The notes: generated by a model from the letters alone, not told the origin. DNA of 64,000 nucleotides from Sepiola atlantica (GCA_963556195.1 OY744525.1:45577148-45641147), one strand, 5' to 3'. Shown: positions 32,284 through 42,214, counted from the stretch's first letter. Made by a program: numbers and translations.

Positions 32284-33050
32284 CAAACATTATTAAATAA
32301 CACAGAATGTTTCTGCTTGATATGACTTTTTTATTTTTTTCAATTTTCCGAATGGCCTATTTAATATTACGGTCAAATTGCTGTATGTAAGTTCCATGGT
32401 TTTCTTGTTCTATTTTCTTTCCTTTTTTGCGAGTACTTTTGCTTTGATTCGTCAAACTGAATATTGTAAATTAATTAACGAAAATTTAACGAATAATGAC
32501 TAAAAACGCTAGGAACTAAATCATTGTTGATGTAATTTATTTAGATAGCAAAATAATAACGGTTGAAGTACATATTAGCAACTGAGTATACAACCTCACA
32601 TTTAAGGATACTTATATATTTGTAAAAGACTGCAAGCAGGATGTTATCAACAAGTCCAGCACTAGGGTAATCATGTCTTCCAGACTTGTGATTGGAAGAA
32701 TTAGCAACATAATCCTTGAAAAGACAAATAAAGTTATCAAACGAATTCTAAACCTATTGATTAATAAAGCCAAAGGCATAAACTGAAATTGCGGATAAAA
32801 AAAAACATTATTCATTAGTCTAATTTAACATATATATAAGAGTGTCGGATTTTAAAAGTCAGGTCCAAATAGCAATCCGTCTGACATATCCATAACTGAT
32901 TCAAACTATCCAGTCCCCAGTTAGATGCTAGATTGGTTTTTAATGTGGGGAAAATCCAGCTCCCTAAAAAGTGTCACTTTTGATTGGGACAAAAGATTTT
33001 AAAATGCCTCAGTCTAGAAGGAGTTCTCCTTCACTGACTGAAGATAGAAA
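31871..33050. other. AT-rich stretch, no gene
   Basis: (TA)n at 32249-32281. No sustained frame or recognised family. Confidence 0.45.
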
Positions 33051-33055
33051 AGACG

Positions 33056-33085
33056 AAGTGTAGTATCAGAACAGATACTACACTT
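33056..33085. repeat. perfect 12-bp-stem hairpin
   Basis: AAGTGTAGTATC (33056-33067), a 6-nt loop, then GATACTACACTT (33074-33085). Possibly a remnant of a larger foldback. No T-rich tract follows, so there is no case for an RNA terminator. Confidence 0.8.
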
Positions 33086-33394
33086 TGTTCCTAGCCAACA
33101 TCATTTATCGATTTCTGTTTGCTAGTGAAACTTGAAATTCCAGTCGAATTCATTGATTACATACTATATCCAACAATAAAGATTTATACCTGTAATTTTC
33201 GTTTGTTACTAATTACGCACAACTGCAAATGGTTATGCAATTTTTAAGTCATTATATACATACTTTCACTTCTACATTCATTTCTTTATTCATTATGTAA
33301 CATATAATTATTCGTTCTTCTTAGACTTTTATAATAACTAGGCTTTCAGATATAGATCGAAGTGTAAAAATTAATCGTACATTTTTTGTGACCC

Positions 33395-33440
33395 CCGATC
33401 ATGCTGATGATGATCATCATTATCATGATGATCATTAGAT
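33395..33440. repeat. (GAT)n / (ATC)n palindromic microsatellite
   Basis: GATGATGATCATCATTATCA and following TGATGATCATTA form a self-complementary trinucleotide run. Confidence 0.7.
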
Positions 33441-33479
33441 TCTACATTACACTTTCGTATTTGCTAAATGAACCGCAGC

Positions 33480-34295
33480 CGGCCATTTTAAAGTTTAAAA
33501 AACTACTATTTTAAAATATCTGTAGCAGTTACATAATTATGATCTATTTTATATTGCAATTGCATGTTCTCACTCGCAGAGTGATTAATATGTTGTTCGA
33601 TAAAGAAAACTGTTCCATAGGAGGCAACTTCCATTTCTGCCCCTTTTGCTTACTATCGTAAAGCTATCTTTCATCAATCCGCTTTTAATTCTCCCATTTT
33701 TTACATTTAATGGTTTACACGGACTTTCCATAGAGTGACCCTACAAAAACTAAATACATCATCTTCTTCATGCGCTTCTTCAACCATACGTGTTTACCAT
33801 ATGAGCCGCGGTTGGATAAATTAATGCTTACACACGCTTTAGTTTGCTTCAAAGTTTTTAACGTAAAGTCAACAAATATACATTGAGGTATTCGTATTTT
33901 TAAATAACGAAATTTGCTTACTATTTAAAACATAAATTAGACAGTCACACATTTAATTCTTCATATTTTTTTATAACTTCAGAGATTTTTCAGAGTTAGA
34001 TTTAAATGCTATATTTTAATTGCATTACATTTAACCATAGTGTTGTCATCAAATAACCACTATCTTTACATACCTAATATAAAAAAAATACTATTTCTAA
34101 ATACCTCTAGCAGTAACATAACTACGATCTATTTTTTTTTTTGCACTTGCATGTTCTCATTCGCGGAGTGATTATTATGCAGTTCGGTAAGCACACACTT
34201 GAATGTTCTCACTCGTGGAAGAATATATAGGTTGGCCGATAAGGACGCTGTTCGGAAAATAGGAGACTTCCACTTCTGCCCAAACCTTTTTCTAG
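33480..34295. repeat. pair of ~170-bp direct repeats
   Basis: 33490-33645 and 34085-34280 share TACTATTT.AAA, TAGCAGT.ACATAA.TA.GA, CTATTTT, TTGCATGTTCTCA.TCGC, GAGTGATTA.TATG, GTTCG and CTTCCA.TTCTGCCC, at ~80 percent by eye. They lie ~600 bp apart in the same orientation. They could be two copies of one repeat or ends of a decayed element. There is no coding sequence between them. Confidence 0.55.
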
Positions 34296-34445
34296 CGAAT
34301 TCTAAACAGTCCCTTTTGATATGTCAATGTAACAAAACATAATATCTCTCTCCTCGTCTCTAGCAATGGCTTTGATAGACGAGATGGAACTCATTGACTC
34401 TATACCATTTCTATAGCACCTATACGTCAGCGGACTTAACTTATT

Positions 34446-34882
34446 GGTCCCCCGATTTATAAAATCGGGGGACTTATGTTTTGAGGCATGTCCGTCCGTT
34501 CGTCCGGATTTTTCTCTGCAACCATCCATTCAATTTCTCTGAAATTTTGCATCAAGTTGTAACTTTGGTCAGGTTAGAAAGTAACATTGTCCGATTTTTG
34601 AAAAAAAAATCTGGTTAGCCCCCCCAGGGGGTCAAAAGTCCCCAAAATGGCAAAAAATGACCCTTTTCTCCCATAACGTTTGATCCATCCATTCAATTTT
34701 TCTGAAACTTGGCCAAAATGTAGAGGCAATTGTTCTGGATATAAAATGAGCATCCTTGACCTCAGAAAAATTCTGGTTCGCGCCCCCAGCGGGTCAAAGA
34801 GGGGGTCAAAAATGCCCCAAATTGCCCAAATTTATTGCATTTTACACTCACCACATCGAGTCACATACAGAGGGGGACCACG
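34446..34882 (+). repeat. dispersed element with TGGTCCCCC terminal repeats
   Basis: It begins TTGGTCCCCCGATTT, with an immediate perfect hairpin (CCCCCGATTT-ATA-AAATCGGGGG at 34448-34470), and ends AGAGGGGGACCA, the inverse of its start. Inside, a ~165-bp module is repeated twice (CATCCATTCAATTT.TCTGAA at ~34522 and ~34688; AAAAATTCTGGTT.GC with CCCCCAG.GGGTCAAA at ~34605 and ~34768). GC content is well above the surroundings. Non-autonomous. The family is unknown to me by name. Confidence 0.65.
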
Positions 34883-34904
34883 CACGTGCGGCTTGTTTTG
34901 TATT

Positions 34905-35625
34905 GTTTTAATCGTTCTAATTAGCCGTAATTTATAATTAACTGAACAAGTCGCTGATCTCTCTCTCTCTCTCTCAGCTATCTATGTATTTCTCTCAACC
35001 CTCTCAATCTTGGTTGATTCAATCTCTCTCTAATATTTCTTAATGTCTCTGTGAGCATTTAAAGAAACAGTGACATTCTTTTTTCAGTGTTGCCATCTAA
35101 TTTACATACATGGGTCTGTACACACTACAAAAATGTAGATTAGATGGAAAAATAATAAGTCTCCTTGCTTTTATGTAAGGATGATAATTCTGGACAGTAT
35201 AGGGAGATGTGTGCAGAACAGGAGACTTTGATGGTATGGTCACGTAGAAAGAACAGATGAGAGTTCTTGGTTTAGTACATGTAAAACAGCTGCAGTGGTA
35301 GATTCAGTTTACAAAGGAAGGCCAAAAAAAACATAGGAAGAAGTAATAAGAATCGACTTTAGAAATAAAGACTTGGCCAGAGATAGGTTAGTTTGGAAGT
35401 CAATTTCTTAAAGCCGTCCAACACATGCCAACATGTAAACCAGACATTAAACCAAATATAATGATGATAAGGATTATATAGAAGTAAAGAGACTTATTAT
35501 TGTTAGTGATGCAATAAGAATGTTTTAACAGATATGACGTCACAGTTTATGAATTCTAGGATGAAATCAAAGTAGCGTTAGTTGTTGTGACCCAACGGGT
35601 CACGGGTATGTCTAATATCAACTGT
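34905..35625 (+). repeat. dispersed repeat family A, copy 3, carrying a LINE insertion
   Basis: Family A order is intact on both sides of an insertion: AATTAGCCGTAATTTATAAT, AACTGAACAAGTCGCTGATC, ATGTCTCTGTGAGCATTTAA, ATCTAATTTACATACATGGG to 35190, then AGAAGTAAAGAGACTTATTA, TTATGAATTCTAGGATGAAA and GTGACCCAACGGGTCACGGG to 35610. The gap is filled by 35191-35462. Confidence 0.75.
35191..35464 (+). mobile_element. 5-prime-truncated family D LINE inserted in family A
   Basis: It starts CTGGACAGTATAGGGAGATG, the middle of the family D C-terminal region, runs through GAACAGATGAGAGTTC, AAAACAGCTGCAGTGG and ends CCAGACATTAAACCAAATAT plus AATGATGATAA. GATGATAA occurs on both sides (35183-35190; 35464-35471), compatible with an 8-bp target duplication. 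However, the LINE's own 3-prime end is GAT-rich, so part of this may be microhomology. Confidence 0.65.
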
Positions 35626-36310
35626 TATTGAGTGGATTGACACCAAAGTTTTAATCCAAATATGAATCAAAACAATGTATTGCATACAGTTCAATGTAGA
35701 CAGGTTTTGCTTCGAAAGTTGATGAGAAATGTGTGTGCTGTATGTAAAGCAATGTATGATTGTGTGAACATTCTTGAGTATCAGCTCTGGGAGAGAACTG
35801 GAAGTCACCAAAGCATTGCGAGTCACCAAAGTGTACACTTTGGGAATCTCTGTATTTATGGTAAAACTGGTTGACCTGAACCGCTTACATCATCAATTCT
35901 AGTAAGAGTTTGGCTAATTTCCAAATCGATGGTGCATTGTGTAATCTGGTCAATTTGAGACAGAGAGAATTTATTCAAGCCATTTACATATAAATAATGG
36001 TTTATACTGTAGGACCGACAAGGAACTCCTAAGTCTTTTTGTCATTAGCTTATCATGTGCTCTCACAAGTGCTGATTATTTCTTACCAATGGAATAAATG
36101 TTTCTGATTGATGTTTCCATGTTTTCATGTCCATTTTCAAGCAAGGTTTTCATATTTATATCGGCAATAATATCAATAAGTCATTGTAATTTGTTTTGTG
36201 AAATTAGTTGCCAAATACAGCCAAGATATTATGACCGCTTTTGAATGCTATGTTGTTAATAAAGGGCGATTCTAATTTGATACAAAAACTGTCTAATAGA
36301 GGTTTTGTTG
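35626..36310. other. no recognisable feature
   Basis: AT-rich unique-looking DNA. Frames up to 86 codons carry no recognisable domain. Confidence 0.4.
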
Positions 36311-36325
36311 CCTTAATATATTTTA

Positions 36326-36330
<5 letters not shown>

Positions 36331-36365
<35 letters not shown>

Positions 36366-36535
36366 GGGGTAAGGTACACGATAAGTCATGAAAATGAAAT
36401 GCCGTAGTAGACAAAATGTTTGAAAAAAGACGAACAGAAAACAGGTTAGAATGCGGGAGAAAAACAAAAAAACAAGAGAGTTGACCGGTTTCGTTCGTAT
36501 TATCGAACGTCATATATATATATATATATATATTC
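36331..36535 (-). repeat. (TA)n-flanked unit with GAAACCGG motif
   Basis: (TA)n at 36331-36362 and 36513-36532 bracket ~150 bp. On the minus strand the stretch near 36487-36511 reads ATGACG, TTCG-ATAATA-CGAA, CGAAACCGG. This is a hairpin followed by GAAAC as in the hammerhead-like repeats, but without a proper CTGANGA box. Confidence 0.5.
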
Positions 36536-36700
36536 GAACAGTGGAAATATTTTACTCATAACTAACACGTGCGTATTAAGGCACACCACTTATATCGGAC
36601 ATTACACACCAGATTTCAATAAGAACAGAAGTTCAAGACTAAGTGACAACATGTCGCTTAAAAAGAAAAAAAGAAAGAAAAAAATATTGTCTGTATCCTC

Positions 36701-36728
36701 CTGATGAAGATTCTTTTATGAATCAAAA
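36701..36728 (+). ncRNA. degenerate hammerhead-like core
   Basis: CTGATGA (36701-36707) is followed by AGATTC-TTTTAT-GAATC, a 5-bp helix, and then AAAA where GAAA is expected. One G-to-A change separates it from the core layout. The A-rich sequence after 36760 could be a retroposition tail. Confidence 0.4.
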
Positions 36729-36829
36729 ATTTGAATTTTAAATAAATAATATTTTATTAAAAAAAAAAAAATCTGCATTGGATTGATCGCTTTACCGTTT
36801 AAAAAATATATATATATATTATACATGTT

Positions 36830-37090
36830 TGATGGCTCTTCTTTTAATCCAATTTTTCGAGTTGGTGGACCAACGATCTAGTGCAAACAACAACTCACCA
36901 TAATTGTAAACGTTTTCGATTCGCATGAGTCGTCTTCAGAACGTGATGATGTTACAAATTAAAACTGGTGAATGTATTAAGAAAGTTGACTAAGAACGTT
37001 TTAAAAACATTTTAATATACCTTTCACACCCTCGTATCGAGCTTGGTTGATGGTGGGTTACTGTGCTCGAATGAATAATGCTTCGATCAT
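36830..37090 (-). mobile_element. Penelope-like tail, antisense
   Basis: It matches the reverse complement of 25985-26215: GAGTTGGTGGACCAACGATC, CACCATAATTGTAAACG, GTTACAAATTAAAACTGGTG, AACGTTTTAAAAACATTTTA, CTCGTATCGAGCTTGGTTGA. On the minus strand CTGAAGA (36939-36933) and GAAAAC (36917-36912) bracket a hairpin with 4 of 5 pairs (GACTC/GAATC). This is a better-kept core than the copy at 26097. Confidence 0.65.
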
Positions 37091-37130
37091 GGGGAGGTTA
37101 AATATGTATCAATGAAAAAATACTGCACAG

Positions 37131-37158
<28 letters not shown>
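37131..37158. repeat. (TA)n array
   Basis: Pure TA run continuing into TGTATATATG. 37159-37460 shows nothing else. Confidence 0.9.
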
Positions 37159-37166
<8 letters not shown>

Positions 37167-37466
37167 GCAACTACATGAAGAAATAACAGATTAAATTATA
37201 CTTCATTGTTTTTTCTCCTGCTAAAATTACCGACTGAAATAATAAAACGCACTACGAACGAACACAATTGGTTCCTGACGACTGAAGATTGAAAGTGCTT
37301 GAGATAAACCAAAAAGCAACTCCGATCCTCTGATTGAAATTATTAACACGAAAGATAACTTGTAGAGTTGAGAAACCAATTAAGAAAAGGAAGGGGGGGT
37401 GGACTCTGTTGTCTTCAACCAGACTTGCCTTGAAAATCATTTGCTGGCAATATATATATCTGTATA

Positions 37467-37695
37467 CAGGGTGGTCGCGAGAAAAGCAGGAAATTTGAGG
37501 TTGTAAATTTTATTGTTTAAATTTTATTTTGTTTCAATTTTATTGCGTCTGGCTTATTCACTTCTTCGATTTGCACGGACGACATTTTGAGCGTCTGTGA
37601 GTGTATTATAATATTAGTTTTTGAAAAACTTTATAAAAGTTATATTTTTTTTTAAATCGTTTGACAAATTGCCCGCTTTTCTAGCGACCACCCTG
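37467..37695. mobile_element. MITE with CAGGGTGGTCGC inverted ends and TA duplication
   Basis: The left end CAGGGTGGTCGCGAGAAAAG (from 37467) and the inverse of the right end CAGGGTGGTCGCTAGAAAAG (ending 37695) differ by one base in 20. The similarity continues into GC.GG.AATTTG. TA flanks both ends (37465-37466, 37696-37697). At 229 bp with no frame it is a non-autonomous Tc1/mariner-type element, judged by the TA duplication and short inverted repeats. Confidence 0.85.
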
Positions 37696-37697
37696 TA

Positions 37698-38269
37698 TAT
37701 ATATATACACACACATAAAATGCAAAAAAAAAACCTCAGGAATAGTAATTTATGTGGATTGTTACATTTTTCGAATCTTTTTTTAATTTTGTGTGAGGAT
37801 TGGTATTAGCAACCAAATCAAAGAATAAGTATTTTACAATTTTGTCTCGAACATCGGAAAGTCCAACTATGTGGAGAAATCGGAAAAATCGTATATGGCT
37901 GATCATAGAAGGAGGAAAATGGAAACGATCTGCAGTTGTGGGACATTAAAATTTAGAGACTGAAGAATGGTGGAGAGTAAGACATTTCAAAGGAGCAGTG
38001 CATATGTTAAGCGACAATGGCCTCCTCCTAAGTAGATCTAGTATAGAACTGAATACAATATGCGAACCAATAATTGTAAATAAATAGTAGATTAGAACAC
38101 TAGTAAGGACATTGCAATATGAGTTACAGTAAAAAAAAAGTCTATAGTGATAGGAAGTAATAGTACACATCTAGACAATGGTAGAAGTCATAAAAAATAG
38201 TAATTCTATTGTAGTAAGTAGTAATACTACACATTTAGACAAGATTAGGTTTAAGGCTCCCAAAATTCA
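37698..38269. other. no recognisable feature
   Basis: AT-rich, with a partial internal repetition of TAGTAATA.TACACAT.TAGACAA at about 38155 and 38220. Confidence 0.4.
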
Positions 38270-38284
38270 TACTACAATTGTCTA

Positions 38285-38605
38285 CATGAACACTTGGTCT
38301 AATGGTTAAAGGAGCTGGTAAAGAATCAGTTCTAAGTGACAGTTAAAATCTTTACTACAAGCAATAATAAACTAAAAATAACATAAATTAACACTTCTAC
38401 TGACTGAATGTGAAGAATTCAACCCAGTGAATTAAATAAAAGGTTCAGTTCAAAATTTCGTCCAAGTTCAGAATAAATATTCCCATGTTCAACTAGAAAG
38501 TTCCCAACTTCGAAACGATGCACCTGAAGAAGATCGGAGGTTACATGGGCCGAAACGTTGTGAATGTAACAACCAAGATGAGAATGGTAGTTTGAATCGT
38601 CCAAA
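38285..38605 (+). mobile_element. family S1 SINE with tRNA-like head, sense
   Basis: The best S1 head: TTGGTCTAATGGTTAAAGG (A-box-like, ~38294) and TCAGTTCTAAGTGACAGTTA. The B-box segment is decayed in this copy but intact in antisense copies at 6024 and 21040. The body then reads AATTAAATAAAAGGTTCAGT, CACCTGAAGAAGATCGGAGG, TTACATGGGCCGAAACGTTG and CCAAGATGAGAATGGTAG. CTGAAGA is at 38524-38530 and GAAAC at 38552-38556. Proposed origin: a polymerase III-transcribed tRNA-like 5-prime part fused to a hammerhead-like 3-prime part. Confidence 0.7.
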
Positions 38606-38639
38606 CAATACATTTTACCTTTTGTGCTTCAATTAACTT

Positions 38640-38960
38640 TGATGATTAAAAGATTTCCTGACATTGTTCCCTGTGAAAAGTTGCTTCAACCGGAAGTAAA
38701 TTTAATTCTTAGAAACAATTGATAACAAAATGGTGTGACATGTGTTGGCTTATAATCAGAGTATGGCTATATCATGTTGAAACACCGTTTCTTGTCAGAT
38801 CACGGAAGTTAAGCAATGTTGGACCTGGTCAGTACCTGGATGGGTACCTATTTGGGAATACAAGATTACGTAAGTTTGGAAGTGGCTGTAAAAGGGTTAT
38901 TTTCTATAATACCTTTGAGAAAGGTATGACTCCCCCCCCCCAACTTTGGAAGAAAGACTA
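38640..38960 (+). mobile_element. 5S rRNA-derived SINE, sense, best copy
   Basis: 38757-38872 follows 5S rRNA across its length: ATGGCTATATCATGTTGAAA, CACCGTTTCTTGTCAGATCA, CGGAAGTTAAGCAATGTTGG, ACCTGGTCAGTACCTGGATG and GGTACCTATTTGGGAATACA. The body follows (GGAAGTGGCTGTAAAAGGGT), ending near a poly-C tract. The 5S internal promoter elements are recognisable, so polymerase III transcription is plausible. The sequence just upstream (38640-38750) is shared with 39665-39785, so the copy may sit in a larger repeated unit. Confidence 0.8.
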
Positions 38961-38999
38961 AAGTTTCCTTGTATAATCATTTTCATGTATTTTAATATT

Positions 39000-39340
39000 A
39001 GCTATTGCTACATCACATTGAAACAATAGTCATCACAGTTAAGCAACATTAAACCTGATCAGAACTTAAATGGGTGACCATTTGGAATTGACAAATGGCA
39101 TTTGTAAATGGAGCTGACTGTAAAATCCCCTTCTCTAACACCTTTCGGCAAAGTATGAATCTATTTCTTCTCCCTCTATAGGTGAAATAGTTGGGTAGAC
39201 TGGACGCTTAAACTTTGTTAGGGAAACTAGTCAAAGAAATGCACAACTTTGAAATAACATCAGTTCCACTTATCCTAGTATTGCTTCTGGTCATATTAGA
39301 TTTTTCCTTGCCACTGAACTAAAGCAGTGCCGGATCAGAA
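39000..39340 (+). mobile_element. 5S rRNA-derived SINE, sense, second copy
   Basis: The diverged 5S head is AGCTATTGCTACATCACATT, CATCACAGTTAAGCAACATT, AAACCTGATCAGAACTTAAA, TGGGTGACCATTTGGAATTG. The body is GGAGCTGACTGTAAAATCCC, then GGGAAACTAGTCAAAGAAAT (shared with 19.4-19.55 kb) and CTTCTGGTCATATTAGATTT. It lies 130 bp after the first copy in the same orientation. Confidence 0.75.
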
Positions 39341-39999
39341 GTGCAGATGATGATTGTGCAACCAGTTTGTGACCCATGCTAGAACCGGCTTTTCATCGGC
39401 ATGTATGTATGTAAAATTTTATGAAAAATATTTACTTTTTGACAAAGAAAATATAATGAAACAAGTGTTACAATTTTTCTTTTTTTTTTACAAGAAAGTT
39501 TTTTTTTTTACATGAAAAAAATTAAGGTTTGTTCAATTATTATTTTTATTATTTATGTAAACAACCAAAAGAAGTCGGTTTTAGCATGGATCACAAACTG
39601 TAGCAGTACCGATAAATCGAAGAAGCAATACAATCAGAGAATAAGGATTTTACGTTAGTTGGTTTCAGTGAACTAAAATAGTTGAAAGATTCTCTGGCAT
39701 TGTTCATTGTTAAAAGCTGCTTCAACAGGGAGAAAAGGTTAAATATTTAGACAGTAACATTTTGTGATATGTGTTGCCTTAAAATTTTATTAAATTAAAA
39801 GAGAAAAGAAAATTGATACATACTAATATACATACTGGTTATTCATATGATCATTTAGTCACAAGCTGACTTTAAAATGGTACAACAATATATGGTGGAG
39901 GAAATAATTAGCATAATGCAAGATTCTTCCGGAAAAAAGAATTGAAACCTTTCAGTTATCAGTACCATAAAATGTAAACAAATGAAAAAAAATCGTTTA
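39341..39999. other. AT-rich stretch with a shared repeat segment
   Basis: 39665-39785 repeats the segment upstream of the 5S SINE at 38640-38750 (GAAAGATT.C.GGCATTGTTC, AAGCTGCTTCAAC.GGGAG). Otherwise poly-A and poly-T runs and no gene. Confidence 0.5.
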
Positions 40000-40009
40000 A
40001 AAACGATTT

Positions 40010-40151
40010 TTTTTTTCACCCAGTAGAAAGTTCGGTAGATCGCAGTGTAGAGAGTCGGACGTGAGTAGTCACAGTGACTAGTGTCCAGGTTTGGGAACTT
40101 TGGAATGATAAGCTCGATTTGTTTAACCACGCTGATGAGTTGTCTGTGGAT

Positions 40152-40195
<44 letters not shown>

Positions 40196-40475
40196 TACAG
40201 AGGATCAGGACAACATGGGTACCGTCGGTTTCAAATCCTAAATAAGAAGACCTATAATAGGCATCTTTACCAGACTCCCTCCAGCCTCTGTTTATGTCTG
40301 TCTTCCTGGAAAATAGCGGCTCATGCATTGTGTGACTTTGTTAGGATTTGAAACCGAGAGTACCGATGTTGTTCTGATCTTCTGTAATACATATATAAAT
40401 AAATATTACGTTCTTATTTTTTAATTTTCTTTACAATTGAGCACTCTGCTGGGGTTCGCTACCACTAATCATATA
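40010..40475. repeat. inverted-repeat unit around GAAACCGACGGTACC
   Basis: Inverted arms lie at 40191-40243 and 40345-40391 (GTATTACAGA.GATCAG.ACAACAT, GGTAC.GTCGGTTTCAAATCC and its complement). (TA)n at 40156-40190 precedes the left arm. The right part (GATTTGAAACCGAGAGTACC ... GAGCACTCTGCTGGG at ~40440) recurs at 53540-53645. Frames here run through the TA array and are not genes. Confidence 0.6.
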
Positions 40476-40914
40476 TATCTATATACTAGATGTACTCATG
40501 ACCCATTGGGTCACAACAACTAACACTATTCTACTTTGATTTAATTCGAAAATTCTTAAAGTGAAACATTTCTGCTAAGGCATGCTTCTTGCATAACTAG
40601 AAATATGTCTCTTTACTTCGATATTATAATTATTATATAGAAGTATTATCCTTTTTTTTCTCATGTAGAAGTAAAGCAACTTATTATTTTGCCATCTAAT
40701 TTACATAGGTGTTTGTGGTGTGTACAGACACATGTATATAAATTATATGACGATGCTAAATAAAAGAGTCACTCTTTCTCAATGTTCAGAATTATTAAGA
40801 AATATTAGAGGGTTGTTTAATCAACATAGTGAGAAATACATAGATAGCTGAGATAGTTAATTAATTATGGTCAGTTAATTATCAGTTACAACTAGTTAGA
40901 ACAATTCAAACAAT

Positions 40915-41262
40915 GCATGCTTGAACTTGAATTTAGCACGGTTCTGAAGAAGGAAAGAGTTCCCGAAATATTAAATTGTACGGAGTTTCCACCAGACCAT
41001 CTTGATACAGGTATTACATAACATTCTAACATTGTGTAGATAGACAGATATATGTGTGTTTGTGAAAAATTAAATAAATATATATATATGTGTGTATGTA
41101 TACATTGTATTAAGGGTGAAACTATTTATTTGTTCCACCATTATATGTCTTATTTGCTCCAACTTATGTCTATCCATCACACCTCTGCATTGTATTGCCT
41201 TCTAAGTATCACATTTCTATATATAAATAAACAATGCTTCAAGCAAACTACATAAACGTCTT
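40915..41262 (+). mobile_element. 348-bp insertion with 12-bp target duplication and hammerhead-like core
   Basis: AATTCAAACAAT flanks it at 40903-40914 and 41263-41274, and the host family A sequence continues on each side. Near the left end is a hammerhead-like layout (40944-40968). No frame or recognised protein remains. It carries (TA/TG)n near 41075-41100. The target-site duplication length, small size and ribozyme-like core suggest a non-autonomous Penelope-like or retrozyme-like retroelement. Confidence 0.65.
40944..40968 (+). ncRNA. hammerhead-ribozyme-like core
   Basis: CTGAAGA (40944-40950), helix GGAA-AGAG-TTCC (40952-40963), then CGAAA (40964-40968). Box order and distance agree with a hammerhead core (conserved CUGANGA and GAAA separated by helix II). 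Flanking helices I and III are not obvious. Confidence 0.45.
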
Positions 41263-41400
41263 AATTCAAACAATATTTTTCAAACATACCTCAATCCCAG
41301 AACTAAGGTATATTTTAGCATATATCTTGTGTCACTAAAGCATATAGGTAAAAAAAATCCATAGGGAAACAGACGTTGATCAATTCGCGTTTAGTATTTA

Positions 41401-41880
41401 ACAGATTGTTAAACTTTTGACTCATTATTTTAAATACATTGAATTTAATAGGAAGTCCTAGATTTATAATTTTTGATTGTCAAACCTGAACATATATTTA
41501 TCAACAACCTGTATGTATTATACGTATCAATATAATTGTATATAAAAGCCATCTATCTTCATAATCCGAATCAAACCGCCAGAGATTATAATGCAATTAT
41601 CAATTCTTGTATTATGCAATAAATAAATTGCTTTGATGAATGGCAGGAATCCAAACATTTACCATTTATTTATTATTTGACCATCTCTTATTTTTATATA
41701 TTGGAACCATTTCATTTTTTGATGAAAAATTATTAAAAATTAACACATACAGATATTATGTATTATACTGCTTCTTTTGTTGATGTCTATACATACATGG
41801 GTACTATCATTAAATAACCAATCAAGTAAACCCACTGGGCTGGAATAAATAAAGAAAACCACAACATCAAAAATGATACT
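41401..41880. other. no recognisable feature
   Basis: AT-rich DNA without frame or identified repeat. Confidence 0.4.
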
Positions 41881-41889
41881 CATACAGGA

Positions 41890-42010
41890 GATATATATAT
41901 ATAAGCTATGAAAATATATTTATGGCAATTAAGTTACACAGAGGCTCCCGCGTTTCATCCCTGGGGGAATCTTCAGCTTAATTGCCATAAATATATTCAT
42001 TATAGCTTAT
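41890..42010 (-). mobile_element. foldback around a hammerhead-like core
   Basis: Arms at 41899-41930 and 41973-42008 are inverted copies (AAGCTAT.A..ATATATTTAT, GGCAATTAAG). Between them the minus strand has CTGAAGA (41976-41970), TTCCC-CCA-GGGAT helix and GAAACG (41956-41951). AATTAAG.TACACAGAGGCT recurs at 47503-47523, so the unit is dispersed. Confidence 0.55.
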
Positions 42011-42214
42011 TACCTAGCTCTACTTACGTATCGAGCACTGTTGAAGTAAATACTGAAAATTGATAAATAAAAAGTATATCTCCTTATAGAATTTTAGTTG
42101 GATACATACATAGTAATATATATATATATATATATATAACACTGGTGTTCTATCACTAGTAAAATCAATAACAAACAAAATACTTTGGAACATCATAGGC
42201 GAAAAAAAATCGTG

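Larger units (their letters stand above)
40480..41400 (-). repeat. dispersed repeat family A, copy 4, antisense, with insertion
   Basis: The 3-prime end comes first (ATGACCCATTGGGTCACAAC at 40499, then TTGATTTAATTCGAAAATTC), then ATCTAATTTACATAGG, GAAATATTAGAGGGTTG. The 5-prime part resumes at 41263-41400 (CCCAGAACTAAGGTATATTT, TAGCATATATCTTGTGTCAC). The interruption 40915-41262 is a separate insertion. Confidence 0.75.

Noticed and set aside
33480..34295. LTR retrotransposon with short LTRs
   Set aside because: The direct repeats are diverged, lack TG...CA ends, and nothing between them resembles a primer-binding site or polymerase.
38757..38872. Functional 5S rRNA gene
   Set aside because: Several substitutions in normally invariant positions and a SINE body follow; other copies show the same fusion.
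39855..40328. 157-codon antisense frame
   Set aside because: It runs through a (TA)n array and inverted repeat; no recognisable domain.
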